Virus record (IMG/VR): IMGVR_UViG_3300022074_000042
Span: 1 to 58,225 of that record
Length of the DNA: 58,225 nucleotides
Strand: one strand, 5' to 3'
Origin: a virus
Both the position numbers and the translations under genes were made by a program. This document shows positions 24,843-33,807 of the stretch, in pieces. Positions within the stretch are counted from its first letter, which is position 1. Every line of letters begins with the position of its first letter. The notes beneath the pieces are model-generated. The model saw only the letters and a program-made list of their open reading frames with translations, did no database searches and was not told the origin of the DNA.

Positions 24843-25691
24843 ATGAGAGTATTATTTATATCTGACTTCACACTCGAACAAAGACAAGGTGGCGCTCAAG
24901 TAAGCAATAAATTGCTTATAGATAAAGGCAAAGAGTTGGGTCTTGATATAAAAGAACATCATCACAACTCATCAGTTACTGATTTCCTATCGTCTTATGA
25001 TTTAGTGGTTAATTCTAATTTAGAAGCTATTAGTAAAATAACTCCTCCAAAAATACCTTTGATTATTAAATCTCCTAATTCTGTTAGGTTGGAGCATGAC
25101 TCTTGTAGTTATTTAGACAATGACACAAGAAAGCTTTTGTTTTCTAAATCTAAAAAGAATTTTTTTTTAAGTAATTATCATTACAATTATTTTAAACATT
25201 TGTATGGGGATTACTTTCACAATGTAGAAATTGTCTACGACCCTATCGACACTTCTAAGTTTAAAAAATCGGACCATGAAAAAACATATGATGTGGTTTA
25301 TTGTGGTTACTTACATCCACTTAAAGGTTTAAACAACTTACTTCGGTTCGCGAAGCAACATACAGATAGGCAAATTGATATTTTTGGATGGGGAGAACTT
25401 TCTCCTCAAGAAACTTTTAAAGGTTATGATAATATTAAGTTTAATGGTGAGGTAAAATATGAAGAAATTCCTTCGATATTCCAATCAGCGAAAGCTATTT
25501 TTCATCAACCTATAGTAAATGAACCATTTTGCAGAATGGTAGGCGAGGCGATTTTATGCGGTGTGGAGGAAATTATAGGTGACAAATCAAAAATAGGAGC
25601 CTACATTGAATTCAATGATGTTGGTTATGAAAACTTTAGAGACGGCTGCGAAAACGCTCCATCTATATTTTGGGAAAGGGCTTTAAAATGA
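24843..25691 (+). CDS. Glycosyltransferase, GT-B fold (GT4-like)
   Basis: 282 residues, short for the family. The N terminus has a Gly-rich start (FTLEQRQGGAQVSNK), and the C-terminal nucleotide-sugar half is clear: VVYCGYLHPLKGLNNLLRFA (about 154-173), IDIFGWGE, FNGEVKYEEIPSIFQSAKAIFHQP, then EPFCRMVGEAILCG (about 234-247), the GT4 E-x7-E type site. It opens the glycan-synthesis island. The next gene overlaps its stop by four bases. Confidence 0.85.
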   Translation: MRVLFISDFTLEQRQGGAQVSNKLLIDKGKELGLDIKEHHHNSSVTDFLSSYDLVVNSNLEAISKITPPKIPLIIKSPNSVRLEHDSCSYLDNDTRKLLFSKSKKNFFLSNYHYNYFKHLYGDYFHNVEIVYDPIDTSKFKKSDHEKTYDVVYCGYLHPLKGLNNLLRFAKQHTDRQIDIFGWGELSPQETFKGYDNIKFNGEVKYEEIPSIFQSAKAIFHQPIVNEPFCRMVGEAILCGVEEIIGDKSKIGAYIEFNDVGYENFRDGCENAPSIFWERALK

Positions 25692-26533
25692 ATTTTGTTT
25701 GTGGAACTTATTTTAAGCATCAATGCGGCTTACAGTTAACGGATTATAAAAATGCCAGAGATTCTGTTTTTGTTAATTTCCAAAATGAATATTTAGACAA
25801 CAATCTTGTATTTTGCAAACCCGAATATCTAAGTTTATTAAATACTTATTTAAAAATAGGTTCTGTGAAAATCCCTGATGTATTTGATCTAGTTACCCAT
25901 AATTCTGACATTAATTTTGGCGCTCAAGAGATTGATTATGTATTAGATTTATTCCCAAATATTAATAATTGGTATACTCAAAACTTAACGTTTAATCATC
26001 CTCAATTAAAGCCTATTCCTATAGGAATCGCTAATCCTAAATGGTCTCATGGTAATCAACCAAGGTTTCTTGAGATTATGGAGGAGAATCAAGATAAGCA
26101 GAATAAAGTCTATGTTAATTTTAATGTCTCTACCAATCCTCCAGCCAGACATGATTGTTTAAATAAAATATCAGATCAATACCGTCCTCAAAATAAAAAA
26201 AATTATCCCAATGCGGCCTCGATACAAGATCATGACGATTTTGTGGAATCCACTCAAAAAGATTATTTAAGAAGTATAGCTAAATCTTACTTCACAGTTT
26301 CTCCTGTGGGTAATGGTTTAGATTGTCATAAAACTTGGGAAGCCATCTATATGAAAAGTGTTCCTATCGTCACTAGATGGCATGGGGTAGAAAAGTTTAA
26401 AGAAATGGGAATACCTATTCTAATCATAGACGATTGGTCTGAATTAAAAGACTTAGATCTTTCAGAAGACAATTATAAAAACATATGGGGAGATTTTAAT
26501 GTAAATTCTCTTAATTTTAATTTATTTAAATAA
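25688..26533 (+). CDS. Glycosyltransferase-like protein (exostosin-type pattern)
   Basis: 281 residues from the ATG at 25688, which overlaps the previous TGA (ATGA) and follows GGGAAAGGG at a ribosome-site distance; a TTG 18 bases earlier is in frame but less likely. The C-terminal segment TVSPVGNGLDCHKTWEAIYM (about 200-219) followed by SVPIVTR matches the donor site pattern of exostosin-like and related GT-B enzymes (D-HKTWEA). The N-terminal half has QLTDYKNARDSVFVN and IPIGIANPKW. Acceptor unknown; part of the island. Confidence 0.65.
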   Translation: MNFVCGTYFKHQCGLQLTDYKNARDSVFVNFQNEYLDNNLVFCKPEYLSLLNTYLKIGSVKIPDVFDLVTHNSDINFGAQEIDYVLDLFPNINNWYTQNLTFNHPQLKPIPIGIANPKWSHGNQPRFLEIMEENQDKQNKVYVNFNVSTNPPARHDCLNKISDQYRPQNKKNYPNAASIQDHDDFVESTQKDYLRSIAKSYFTVSPVGNGLDCHKTWEAIYMKSVPIVTRWHGVEKFKEMGIPILIIDDWSELKDLDLSEDNYKNIWGDFNVNSLNFNLFK

Positions 26534-27168
26534 TGAAAAGTAGAAGCAGAGAATCGCACGATAATACTATGTATAATTTGCATGGTTTAGAATTTTGGGA
26601 AAAACATAACAAAGAACATATTGACCAAGCTTTTGATAATGAAGAGTTAAAAGTAGGCCGACTTTTGGAAAAAAATCCATCCATAAGAAAAAATGCGATA
26701 GATATAGGAAGCGGTGGAGGATGGATGAGTAAAAAACTTTCTAGTATTTTTGAAAATGTTTATAGCATAGAGCCTTCTTCAAAAGCTGTTAGCTTATGTA
26801 AAAGCTTATATGATTTACCGAACATTAAATGGATAGAGGGCTATGCGGAGGATATTTTAAAAAATGAAGAAATGCCCAAAGAAAATGTTTTTATTAATAC
26901 CTGCTCTGTTTTTATGCATATAGATGATAAAGATTTAATTCCTACTCTTGAGTATATTAACGAAAACTTTACTAACAGTATTTTTAGCTTTCAAGAATTT
27001 TGGTCTGAAGATATACCTTTTAACCAGCCCTTAACGAACTGTAGGACTAAAGCTTGGTGGCAATCTAATTTAAGTAATTGGGATCTAGATTTTCATGGCC
27101 CTAGTATGGCTGAACATGGAGATATGTATAAAAACTTTTTTAAAGGAATTCACGGACGTAAAAAATGA
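26533..27168 (+). CDS. SAM-dependent methyltransferase (class I)
   Basis: 211 residues. Motif I is clear: AIDIGSGGGWMSKKL (about 56-70), followed by SIEPSSKAV (acidic residue binding the SAM ribose) and an INTCSVFMHIDD segment at the motif IV position. Its place among glycosyltransferases points to O- or N-methylation of a sugar, or capping of a glycan chain. Start overlaps the previous stop (TAATG) and its own stop overlaps the next start (ATGA). Confidence 0.85.
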   Translation: MKSRSRESHDNTMYNLHGLEFWEKHNKEHIDQAFDNEELKVGRLLEKNPSIRKNAIDIGSGGGWMSKKLSSIFENVYSIEPSSKAVSLCKSLYDLPNIKWIEGYAEDILKNEEMPKENVFINTCSVFMHIDDKDLIPTLEYINENFTNSIFSFQEFWSEDIPFNQPLTNCRTKAWWQSNLSNWDLDFHGPSMAEHGDMYKNFFKGIHGRKK

Positions 27169-27902
27169 AAAAAAAAGTTACTTATATTCTAAATACTTGG
27201 CAGCGTCCTCATACTCTTAAGGATCAAGTAGACGCAATTTCTAATCAAACAACAAAATGTGATGAGCTTATGATCTGGCAGAATAAACCAGAAAAAGCAG
27301 AGGATTCATTCATTATCCGAGACGATGAGGGATCTTTAAAAGTTTCTCATAACAATTATAATTATGGAGTTTGGGCTAGATTTGCTTTCGCTTTAAATGC
27401 TAAATCTGATTATATTTGCTTATTAGATGATGACACAATCCCAGGAAGTAAATGGACAGAAAATTGCATTGAAAACATTGAAAAAGAAAACGGCTTATAT
27501 GGAACGGTCGGAGTTGTTTTTGATGATACCAAATATCAATCATTTGAAAGATTTGGGTGGCCGAATCCAAACGAAGAAAAAAAACAAGTTGACATCGTGG
27601 GTCACTCTTGGTTTTTCCATAGGGATCTTTTAAGCGCTTTTTGGAGAGAAACTGGTCCTCCATTAAATAATATCTGTGGAGAGGATGTGCATTTTTCATA
27701 TTCTATACAGAAATATTTAGGATTAAACACTTATGTCCCGCCTCATCCAAAAGAAGATTTAGATCTTTGGGGAAGCAAACCTAAAGAGGCTATGCAATAC
27801 GGTGTTGATAAAAATGCTATTTCAGTCAACTCTAATGGAATTGATTTTGGTTTATCTTTAGATCACTACTATAAAAAAGGATTCAAATTATTGAGGTTGT
27901 AA
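27165..27902 (+). CDS. Glycosyltransferase, GT-A fold (GT2-like)
   Basis: 245 residues. The N terminus VTYILNTWQRPHTLKDQVDAI is the nucleotide-binding start of GT2 enzymes. YICLLDDDTIPG (about 85-96) gives the metal-binding DDD/DxD motif. VDIVGHSWFFHRDLL and GEDVHFSYSIQKYLG (about 171-185) match the acceptor side and the catalytic ED. The family transfers single sugars from UDP- or GDP-sugars. It is coupled to both neighbours. Confidence 0.88.
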   Translation: MKKKVTYILNTWQRPHTLKDQVDAISNQTTKCDELMIWQNKPEKAEDSFIIRDDEGSLKVSHNNYNYGVWARFAFALNAKSDYICLLDDDTIPGSKWTENCIENIEKENGLYGTVGVVFDDTKYQSFERFGWPNPNEEKKQVDIVGHSWFFHRDLLSAFWRETGPPLNNICGEDVHFSYSIQKYLGLNTYVPPHPKEDLDLWGSKPKEAMQYGVDKNAISVNSNGIDFGLSLDHYYKKGFKLLRL

Positions 27903-28888
27903 TGAAAATATTAATTTGTTTTGGAACAAGACCAGAGTGGTTAAAGGTAAAACCCTTGTTGAAAACTTTAGATAATTATCAGCTTTTATTTACTGGGCAA
28001 CATGTTGATCTTTTAAAAGACGTATGCACGGATTATAAAATAAAAATAAATCAAAATAAAAATAGACTAGATCAACTAGTCAGTGACTGTTTGTTACAAT
28101 TCCCAGAAGGTGATTTTGATTCTGTCTTAATTCAAGGAGATACAGCTTCTGCTTTTGCTTGTTCTGTGGCGGCTTTTCATAGAAAGAAAAAAATTTACTA
28201 TTTAGAAGCTGGTCTTAGAAGCTATAACCTTGAACATCCATATCCAGAGGAGGGGTATAGACAAATGATTTCAAGAATTTCTGATCTAAACTTATGCCCA
28301 ACTTCTTTATCTAAAGGTAATTTATTTAATGAACTAGCAAACGGCGATTGTCATGTGGTTGGTAATACAGTTTTAGATAACCTTTTACCCTACAAGGAAA
28401 AATGTGAATATGGCAATAAAGTCTTAGTAACTCTACATAGAAGAGAAAATCATGAACAAATGAGCGAATGGTTTAAAGCTGTTAATGATTTAGCTAAACA
28501 AAACAGCGAATTAGAATTTATATTACCTTTACATCCAAGTCCAAATGTGCAGCAGCACAAACACTTGTTAAACCACATAAACGTCTTAGATCCACTTCCT
28601 CATTCGATGTTGTTAGATATTTTAGTAAAATCAAAACTTGTAATTAGTGATAGCGGAGGTTTACAAGAAGAGGCTAGTTTCTTTAATAAAAAAGTCATAG
28701 TTTGTAGGCAGACAACTGAAAGGCCAGAAGGTAAAAACTCTGGGCATTTAATCATGTGCCAGTCACCTAAAGAATTATGTGGAATATTTTATAATTTAGA
28801 AGATAATTACAAAATCGAAGAGAAATGCCCTTACGGAGACGGCGAGTCTTCAATAAAGGTAAAAAAAATACTTGATGAAAAACTTTAG
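27902..28888 (+). CDS. wecB: UDP-N-acetylglucosamine 2-epimerase
   Basis: 328 residues. It converts UDP-GlcNAc to UDP-ManNAc. Family marks: CFGTRPEWLKVKPLL at the start, QGDTASAFA (about 78-86), YLEAGLRSYNLEHPYPEEGYR (about 99-119), LVTLHRRENHEQM, and SDSGGLQEEASF with RQTTERPEGK near 250-280. Slightly short compared with E. coli WecB (376). The symbol denotes the family; the exact substrate could differ. It makes a donor sugar precursor for the island's transferases. Start overlaps the previous TAA. Confidence 0.93.
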   Translation: MKILICFGTRPEWLKVKPLLKTLDNYQLLFTGQHVDLLKDVCTDYKIKINQNKNRLDQLVSDCLLQFPEGDFDSVLIQGDTASAFACSVAAFHRKKKIYYLEAGLRSYNLEHPYPEEGYRQMISRISDLNLCPTSLSKGNLFNELANGDCHVVGNTVLDNLLPYKEKCEYGNKVLVTLHRRENHEQMSEWFKAVNDLAKQNSELEFILPLHPSPNVQQHKHLLNHINVLDPLPHSMLLDILVKSKLVISDSGGLQEEASFFNKKVIVCRQTTERPEGKNSGHLIMCQSPKELCGIFYNLEDNYKIEEKCPYGDGESSIKVKKILDEKL

Positions 28889-29576
28889 ACAAGATTTTAT
28901 TAATTTAACTGAAAAGCTTAGAGGAAAAGAAAAGTTTTCTTTTTCTAAATATGCTGATGGTGAATATAAAATTTTAAGGAATGAGGCTATAACTAATTGT
29001 GACAATTGGACTTTTTCTCCTGACTTGCATCGAAAAGAACAATCTCTTCTTTTAGAATCTTTTCAATACGACCACGATGATTACATTGTTGGAATAAGTT
29101 GTCCATGCTGTCAGCCTATGGAGCATGTTCAGTGGATGAGAGATACTGTAAAAACAAAAAATGTAACTTGGGCTAATTTATTTGTTAATAGCAATTATCC
29201 ATATTTTGAAAAAGACCTTATCCCTATTTTTAATGATTGGGGCGAAGATGTTTTTCTTTTTGCTAATGAAAACGGCATCTCTAAACAAATGCCATTTAAA
29301 ATCAAAAAATACTTCCCGCTCAATATGAAAGCTTGGCAAGAGCCTTTTCTTTCTCATTGGATAAATCTAGGTATGCAAAAAGCTAAAGAATCTGAAGGAG
29401 CTTTATTTCTATTTGCAGGTGGGCCACTCGGTAACATTTTAAGTTATAAACTTCACAAAGCTAATCCTTTTAATACTTACATAGATATTGGTTCTACAAT
29501 TAGTCCTTGGGTAGTTGGTAAAAATAGAGACTATCATTTTGGAGGGAAGACATCACAACAAACTTGTATTTGGTAA
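28875..29576 (+). CDS. GT-D-like glycosyltransferase (putative)
   Basis: 233 residues from the ATG at 28875; a TTG directly before is less likely. FSFSKYADGEYKIL (about 21-34) resembles the R-x-GDGE motif of GT-D and DUF1792-type enzymes, with Lys in place of Arg. LFLFAGGPLGNILSYKLH and NTYIDIGSTISPW (about 175-215) match the C-terminal conserved part. A CPCCQP cluster near residue 75 is unusual. It overlaps the end of the epimerase gene by 14 bases. Activity is inferred from these motifs only. Confidence 0.6.
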   Translation: MKNFRQDFINLTEKLRGKEKFSFSKYADGEYKILRNEAITNCDNWTFSPDLHRKEQSLLLESFQYDHDDYIVGISCPCCQPMEHVQWMRDTVKTKNVTWANLFVNSNYPYFEKDLIPIFNDWGEDVFLFANENGISKQMPFKIKKYFPLNMKAWQEPFLSHWINLGMQKAKESEGALFLFAGGPLGNILSYKLHKANPFNTYIDIGSTISPWVVGKNRDYHFGGKTSQQTCIW

Positions 29577-30271
29577 TGGATAACTTTAAAAATATAGTTT
29601 ACTCACATTCAGAATATTTCGATATTTTAGATATTTTTTTAGAACAACAAAAAAAGTTTGGAATAGAAAATATATTAGTATTCTCTGACAAAAAATTCAA
29701 CGATGAAAATGAGCATATCATTTACAATGAAAATGATGTTTATAGCGAAAGATTAAAAAAATCTTTAGAGAAAGTAAAAGAAGATATTATTTTATATCAA
29801 CATGAAGATATGTTTTTATACAAAAAACCGAATATAAATAAGGTTAAAAAATACATAAACATATTAAAAGACTCAAATTATTCGTTTATTAGACTCTGCA
29901 AAACAGGAGATTGTATTTTATCAAAATCCAATCTATTATCTTCCTTGTGGGAAGTAGATCCAACTTCAAAAGATTTCTTTGCACTACAACCAACAATATG
30001 GAAAAGAAAAAGTTTAATATCTTTTCTAGAAAAATCTAATAAATGTAGTGGGTGGGATTTAGAATTAAATTCTGGTAAAATTAATTCATCAATAAGAGGA
30101 CTTTTACACTATGATGGCGAAGAAGCTAGGGGTGGTCATTTCAATTCTTGCGTTTGGCCTTATGTAGCTACAGCTATAGTAAAAGGTGGATGGAATTTTA
30201 GAGAATACTCGACTGAATTAAGCAGGATAAAAAAGATAAAAAAAAGTAAAAGACAACATGCCGTTTGGTAA
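29576..30271 (+). CDS. Putative glycosyltransferase or sugar-chain protein
   Basis: 231 residues when begun at the ATG at 29576, which overlaps the previous TAA; an upstream in-frame TTG is less likely. The pattern is alpha/beta with DIILYQHEDMFLYKKP (about 74-89) at the place where GT-A-like enzymes have their acidic metal motif, then FALQPTIWKRKSLISFLE and GGHFNSCVWPYVATAIVKGGWNF. I cannot name a family. Neighbours on both sides are sugar enzymes. Confidence 0.55.
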   Translation: MDNFKNIVYSHSEYFDILDIFLEQQKKFGIENILVFSDKKFNDENEHIIYNENDVYSERLKKSLEKVKEDIILYQHEDMFLYKKPNINKVKKYINILKDSNYSFIRLCKTGDCILSKSNLLSSLWEVDPTSKDFFALQPTIWKRKSLISFLEKSNKCSGWDLELNSGKINSSIRGLLHYDGEEARGGHFNSCVWPYVATAIVKGGWNFREYSTELSRIKKIKKSKRQHAVW

Positions 30272-30277
30272 ATTTTT

Positions 30278-31780
30278 ATGAAAATATTAGGTTTTAGCGC
30301 TGGCTCACACGATTCTAGTTATGCCATCTTTGAAGATGGTCGTTTAGTAATACACGAAGAATTAGAGAGGATAACTAGAGTAAAAGAAACAGAAGAAGAT
30401 GTATTGCAATATTTAGAAGAGTCAGGGGTAGACCTTGATGAGTTTGACTACATTGTTACATACCCACACGGGAACCCTATAGGTTACTCACAGACTTACT
30501 TAAATATACAACGTAAAAACCCATCTAAATGTGTAGAGATTGGTCATCATTTAGCTCATGCAGCTAATGCTTTTTATAATAGCAAGTATGATGACTCATT
30601 AGTTGTAACGATAGATGGAGGGGGTTGGGACAATGGAAGACCTGGATGTCTAACGTCATGGCAAGCTGATAAAGATAGTATTAAAAATTTAGATTATAGA
30701 ATGTCTCCAAATTTAGGTGGGTTTTGGCAAGATTGCACAAGAGAGATTTTTGGATTAAGCGGTGGTGGACCTCCATATGGGTGTCAGGCTGGAACCGTTA
30801 TGGCTATGTCATGTATGGCTAATGAATCTGAAACACCAGAAAGACCCTACAGTCAATATGCGGGTTGTTCTGATCAAAGAAAATATAATTTAGCACAAGG
30901 TATTCAAGATGTTACGGAGAATATTGTAAAAGAATATATACAGAAAAATCTAGGAGAAAACACCAACTTGTGTTTAGCTGGCGGTGTCGTTCTCAATTGT
31001 GTATTAACTGGCAAGATTAAATCTTGGTTTCCTCAAATTAAAAATATTTTTATACCACCTGTTCCTTATGATGCAGGTTTAGCTATTGGGTGTGTACAAT
31101 ACTTTTTGAAAGAACATTTGAAAAAGGATTTGATAATTGATCAATTATTTGACTCTCCATATTTAGGAGCGTCTTATGGCGATGAACACATTAATAATGC
31201 TTTATTAGAGTTTGCAGATAAAATTGAAACTGTTGAATGCTCTGATTTAGATGTAGCAAAATTATTGACAGAAAAAAATATTATATCTGTTTATGGAGGT
31301 AAAAGCGAGTCGGGTAGAAGAGCTTTAGGCAATAGGTCTATATTAGCAGATCCTAGACACGAAGATATGAAGGATATTATTAACCAAAAAGTCAAACACA
31401 GGCAAAGCTTTAGACCTTTTGCTCCATCTATATTACGAGAGCATGTAGCTGATTGGTTTGTAGAAGATATAGATAGCCCCTATATGAGTTTTGCTATACC
31501 ATTTAAAAAAGGAAAAGCCAAATTAGTTCCTGCTGTTGTCCACTTGGACGGCACGGGTAGACTACAAACTGTAACACAGTCATCTAATAATTGGTATTAC
31601 AATTTTATAAAGACATTTAGCTCGTTAACTGATGTCCCAATTATTCTAAATACTAGCTTTAATGATAGAGAGCCTATTGTTGAAACACCAAGTGATGCGA
31701 TCAAAACTTTTTTAAAAACAGATATAGATTTTCTTTACTTTAGAGAAAAAAATTGTTTAGTTAAAAAAAATATTCAATAA
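30278..31780 (+). CDS. Carbamoyltransferase (NodU/CmcH family)
   Basis: 500 residues. It should transfer a carbamoyl group from carbamoyl phosphate, using ATP, to a sugar or antibiotic hydroxyl. Conserved parts: MKILGFSAGSHDSSYAIFEDG at the N terminus, HHLAHAANAFY (about 89-99) with metal-binding His, VVTIDGGGWDNG, then YGGKSESGRRALGNRSILAD (about 338-357) and LNTSFNDREPIV (about 460-471). The length is slightly less than the family's 560-600. As part of the island it probably carbamoylates a glycan. Six bases separate it from the preceding gene. Confidence 0.92.
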   Translation: MKILGFSAGSHDSSYAIFEDGRLVIHEELERITRVKETEEDVLQYLEESGVDLDEFDYIVTYPHGNPIGYSQTYLNIQRKNPSKCVEIGHHLAHAANAFYNSKYDDSLVVTIDGGGWDNGRPGCLTSWQADKDSIKNLDYRMSPNLGGFWQDCTREIFGLSGGGPPYGCQAGTVMAMSCMANESETPERPYSQYAGCSDQRKYNLAQGIQDVTENIVKEYIQKNLGENTNLCLAGGVVLNCVLTGKIKSWFPQIKNIFIPPVPYDAGLAIGCVQYFLKEHLKKDLIIDQLFDSPYLGASYGDEHINNALLEFADKIETVECSDLDVAKLLTEKNIISVYGGKSESGRRALGNRSILADPRHEDMKDIINQKVKHRQSFRPFAPSILREHVADWFVEDIDSPYMSFAIPFKKGKAKLVPAVVHLDGTGRLQTVTQSSNNWYYNFIKTFSSLTDVPIILNTSFNDREPIVETPSDAIKTFLKTDIDFLYFREKNCLVKKNIQ

Positions 31781-31781
31781 T

Positions 31782-32591
31782 ATGAAAACTGCTATTTGTT
31801 TACATGGTCTAGCTAGAGGAAGCTCTACGCCAGCATACGGTGCATATAAGGAAAAGTTCGCCACGCTTTTAAGCAAGATAGGTGATGCTGATGTTTTTAT
31901 CCACTCTTGGGATACTGACATTTCCGAAGAGTTGGTCGAAATATTTAACCCAATTTCGTATAAAATTGAAAATCAAAAAGACTTTGCTGAAGAACTTGAT
32001 AGGCTTAAAGATATAAACAATTCTCATAACACAGGAGAAATTCAATATAACTTATTTAATATGTTAAGTTTCTTGTATTCACGGAAGCGTTCAGTTGACT
32101 TAAAAAGGCAATATGAAATTGAAAATAATATTAAATATGATTGTGTTCTTATTTCTAGGTTTGATGTAGGTTTTCATAATTCAGGTCTTAACAAAACAAG
32201 CCACTTAAATTTTAATTTAAATTTAGATATGGAAAAAGTCTACCAAGCATACTGGGATCAACTAAACGCTGGATCATCTGATCATTGGTATTACAGTAAT
32301 TCAGAAAATATAGACATCATTTCAACCATATATGATAAAGTATTTGAGTATCTACAACCAAACAGCGACTATACATATTTATGTAAGACTGGATGGCCAA
32401 TTAGTAATAAACATGATAAATTTTCTAATGAGTTACTAAAAGAAGATCGATCTAGTGATTTAGCTATTTATGTTTCTGATGATACGGTCCTTGTAAATCC
32501 TCACTGCTTGTATAAATATCACCTTATGATTAATAATTTATGGGAAAATAATCAATCTATATTTTTAAATAAAAACTTGTGGCATGACTAG
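31782..32591 (+). CDS. Glycosyltransferase-like protein
   Basis: 269 residues. The N terminus MKTAICLHGLARGSS is a strand-loop typical of nucleotide-sugar enzymes. ADVFIHSWDTDIS (about 34-46) and VLISRFDVGFHN (about 120-131) place acidic residues where capsular-polysaccharide GT-A-like enzymes bind metal. The central part is helical. No decisive motif; the role is inferred from pattern and neighbourhood. It starts two bases after the carbamoyltransferase stop. Confidence 0.6.
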   Translation: MKTAICLHGLARGSSTPAYGAYKEKFATLLSKIGDADVFIHSWDTDISEELVEIFNPISYKIENQKDFAEELDRLKDINNSHNTGEIQYNLFNMLSFLYSRKRSVDLKRQYEIENNIKYDCVLISRFDVGFHNSGLNKTSHLNFNLNLDMEKVYQAYWDQLNAGSSDHWYYSNSENIDIISTIYDKVFEYLQPNSDYTYLCKTGWPISNKHDKFSNELLKEDRSSDLAIYVSDDTVLVNPHCLYKYHLMINNLWENNQSIFLNKNLWHD

Positions 32592-32596
32592 CTTAG

Positions 32597-32618
32597 TAAT
32601 AATATGATAAAATTATTA
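32597..32618 (+). repeat. Inverted repeat enclosing the start codon of gene 32604
   Basis: Arms TAATAAT (32597-32603) and ATTATTA (32612-32618) enclose an eight-base loop that begins with the ATG. All AT pairs, so weak and possibly chance. Confidence 0.3.
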
Positions 32619-33122
32619 ATATTAGATGTCGATGGAGTTTTAACTGATGGCACAAAACTTTATTCGGAAAACGGACTCGGTAAAATGAAATCGTTTTGCG
32701 ATAAAGATTTTACAGCGATCAAAAGAATAAAAGCTTCTGGAGTTAAAGTGTGTTTCCTTAGTGGAGATGAAAATGTAAATAGAGCTATAGCTGAAAATAG
32801 GAATATTGATTTTCACTTCGCGAGAGGCAAAAACAAAAAAGATTTTTTGGAGAAGTTTTGTATGATTTACGATTGTCTTGCAGATGATATTTGTTTCGTT
32901 GGTGATGATTTATTCGATGTGGATTTATTAAAAAATGTAAAATATTCTTTCTGCCCTACAGATTCTTGCGAAGAGGTTAAAGATTCCTGTATACATGTAT
33001 TATCTAGTAAAGGTGGCCATAATTTAATTATGGAACTCCATGATTATTTATTATCTAATGACTTAATTAAAAAAGCAGACTTACAATCTGTTATGGATCT
33101 TGATGCAGCAGAAAAATTTTAA
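32604..33122 (+). CDS. KdsC-like HAD phosphatase
   Basis: 172 residues. Motif I LDVDGVLTDG (about 7-16) has the two catalytic Asp; a Ser in LSGDEN (motif II) and GDDLFDVDLL (motif IV, about 99-108) complete the HAD site. This cap-less layout is that of KDO-8-phosphate phosphatase KdsC and CMP-NeuAc-synthetase-linked relatives. Here it stands beside a PfkB kinase and a nucleotidyltransferase-isomerase fusion and may remove a phosphate during nucleotide-sugar synthesis. The next gene overlaps its end by 20 bases. Confidence 0.87.
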   Translation: MIKLLILDVDGVLTDGTKLYSENGLGKMKSFCDKDFTAIKRIKASGVKVCFLSGDENVNRAIAENRNIDFHFARGKNKKDFLEKFCMIYDCLADDICFVGDDLFDVDLLKNVKYSFCPTDSCEEVKDSCIHVLSSKGGHNLIMELHDYLLSNDLIKKADLQSVMDLDAAEKF

Positions 33123-33807
33123 TCTTGGTTTATTTGGCAGGAAGTATTTAGATACAGTAGTTTATTTAAATACTTTAAAGTCGGGCGAAACCAATATTGC
33201 TTTGAAAGTTGATAAAACTGTTGGCGGCATTTTTAATATTTTAAAGGCTAATATTCCATCGGTTATATCTTACTGCTATCAAGACAGTGAAGTAGAAGCA
33301 TTTATTATCAGTGAGTCTGATAGTTCGACAAGAAGCTCTATTATTCACTCTTTTCGTAATTCTGAAAAACCTAAAATAAAAGAGGATTTATTAGATTGGT
33401 TACATATTGCATATGTAGATGACTTGTCTCAACCTGAAATATTAAATAATTTAAAAACAAAAATAAGTTTAGATTTTTGCACAATTAAAGAAAGAGAAAA
33501 TTATCTCCATTTAATTAAAAAATCATCATTAGTTTTCGATTCTAGAGAAAGGAAAGCTTTATATAGCGACCTTAATTTTAAAACACCTTTAATATTACAC
33601 GATAAACACGGCTGCGAATGCATAATTCAAGGTAAAGTCGTGAGTGAGGGTTTCACCGATCCACAGGAAAATATTCATGTCAATGGAGCTGGCGATATTT
33701 TCGCTGGAATATTTATTTCTAAATACTATAATTCTACACTAGACGATGCTATAAAATTAACTCCAAAAGAGACAACCAAATACCTTATTAAAAAAAATGA
33801 AATATAA
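33103..33807 (+). CDS. PfkB-family sugar kinase
   Basis: 234 residues from the ATG at 33103 (a TTG directly before is less likely), shorter than the 300-330 usual for the family. The start NFNLGLFGRKYLDTVVYLN resembles the PfkB N terminus. HVNGAGDIFAGIFISKY (about 189-205) is the C-terminal signature with the catalytic Asp and anion hole (GAGD). The middle is reduced, perhaps lacking the usual lid. It overlaps the phosphatase gene and is overlapped by the fusion gene, so the three are translated together. Substrate probably a sugar phosphate. Confidence 0.82.
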   Translation: MQQKNFNLGLFGRKYLDTVVYLNTLKSGETNIALKVDKTVGGIFNILKANIPSVISYCYQDSEVEAFIISESDSSTRSSIIHSFRNSEKPKIKEDLLDWLHIAYVDDLSQPEILNNLKTKISLDFCTIKERENYLHLIKKSSLVFDSRERKALYSDLNFKTPLILHDKHGCECIIQGKVVSEGFTDPQENIHVNGAGDIFAGIFISKYYNSTLDDAIKLTPKETTKYLIKKNEI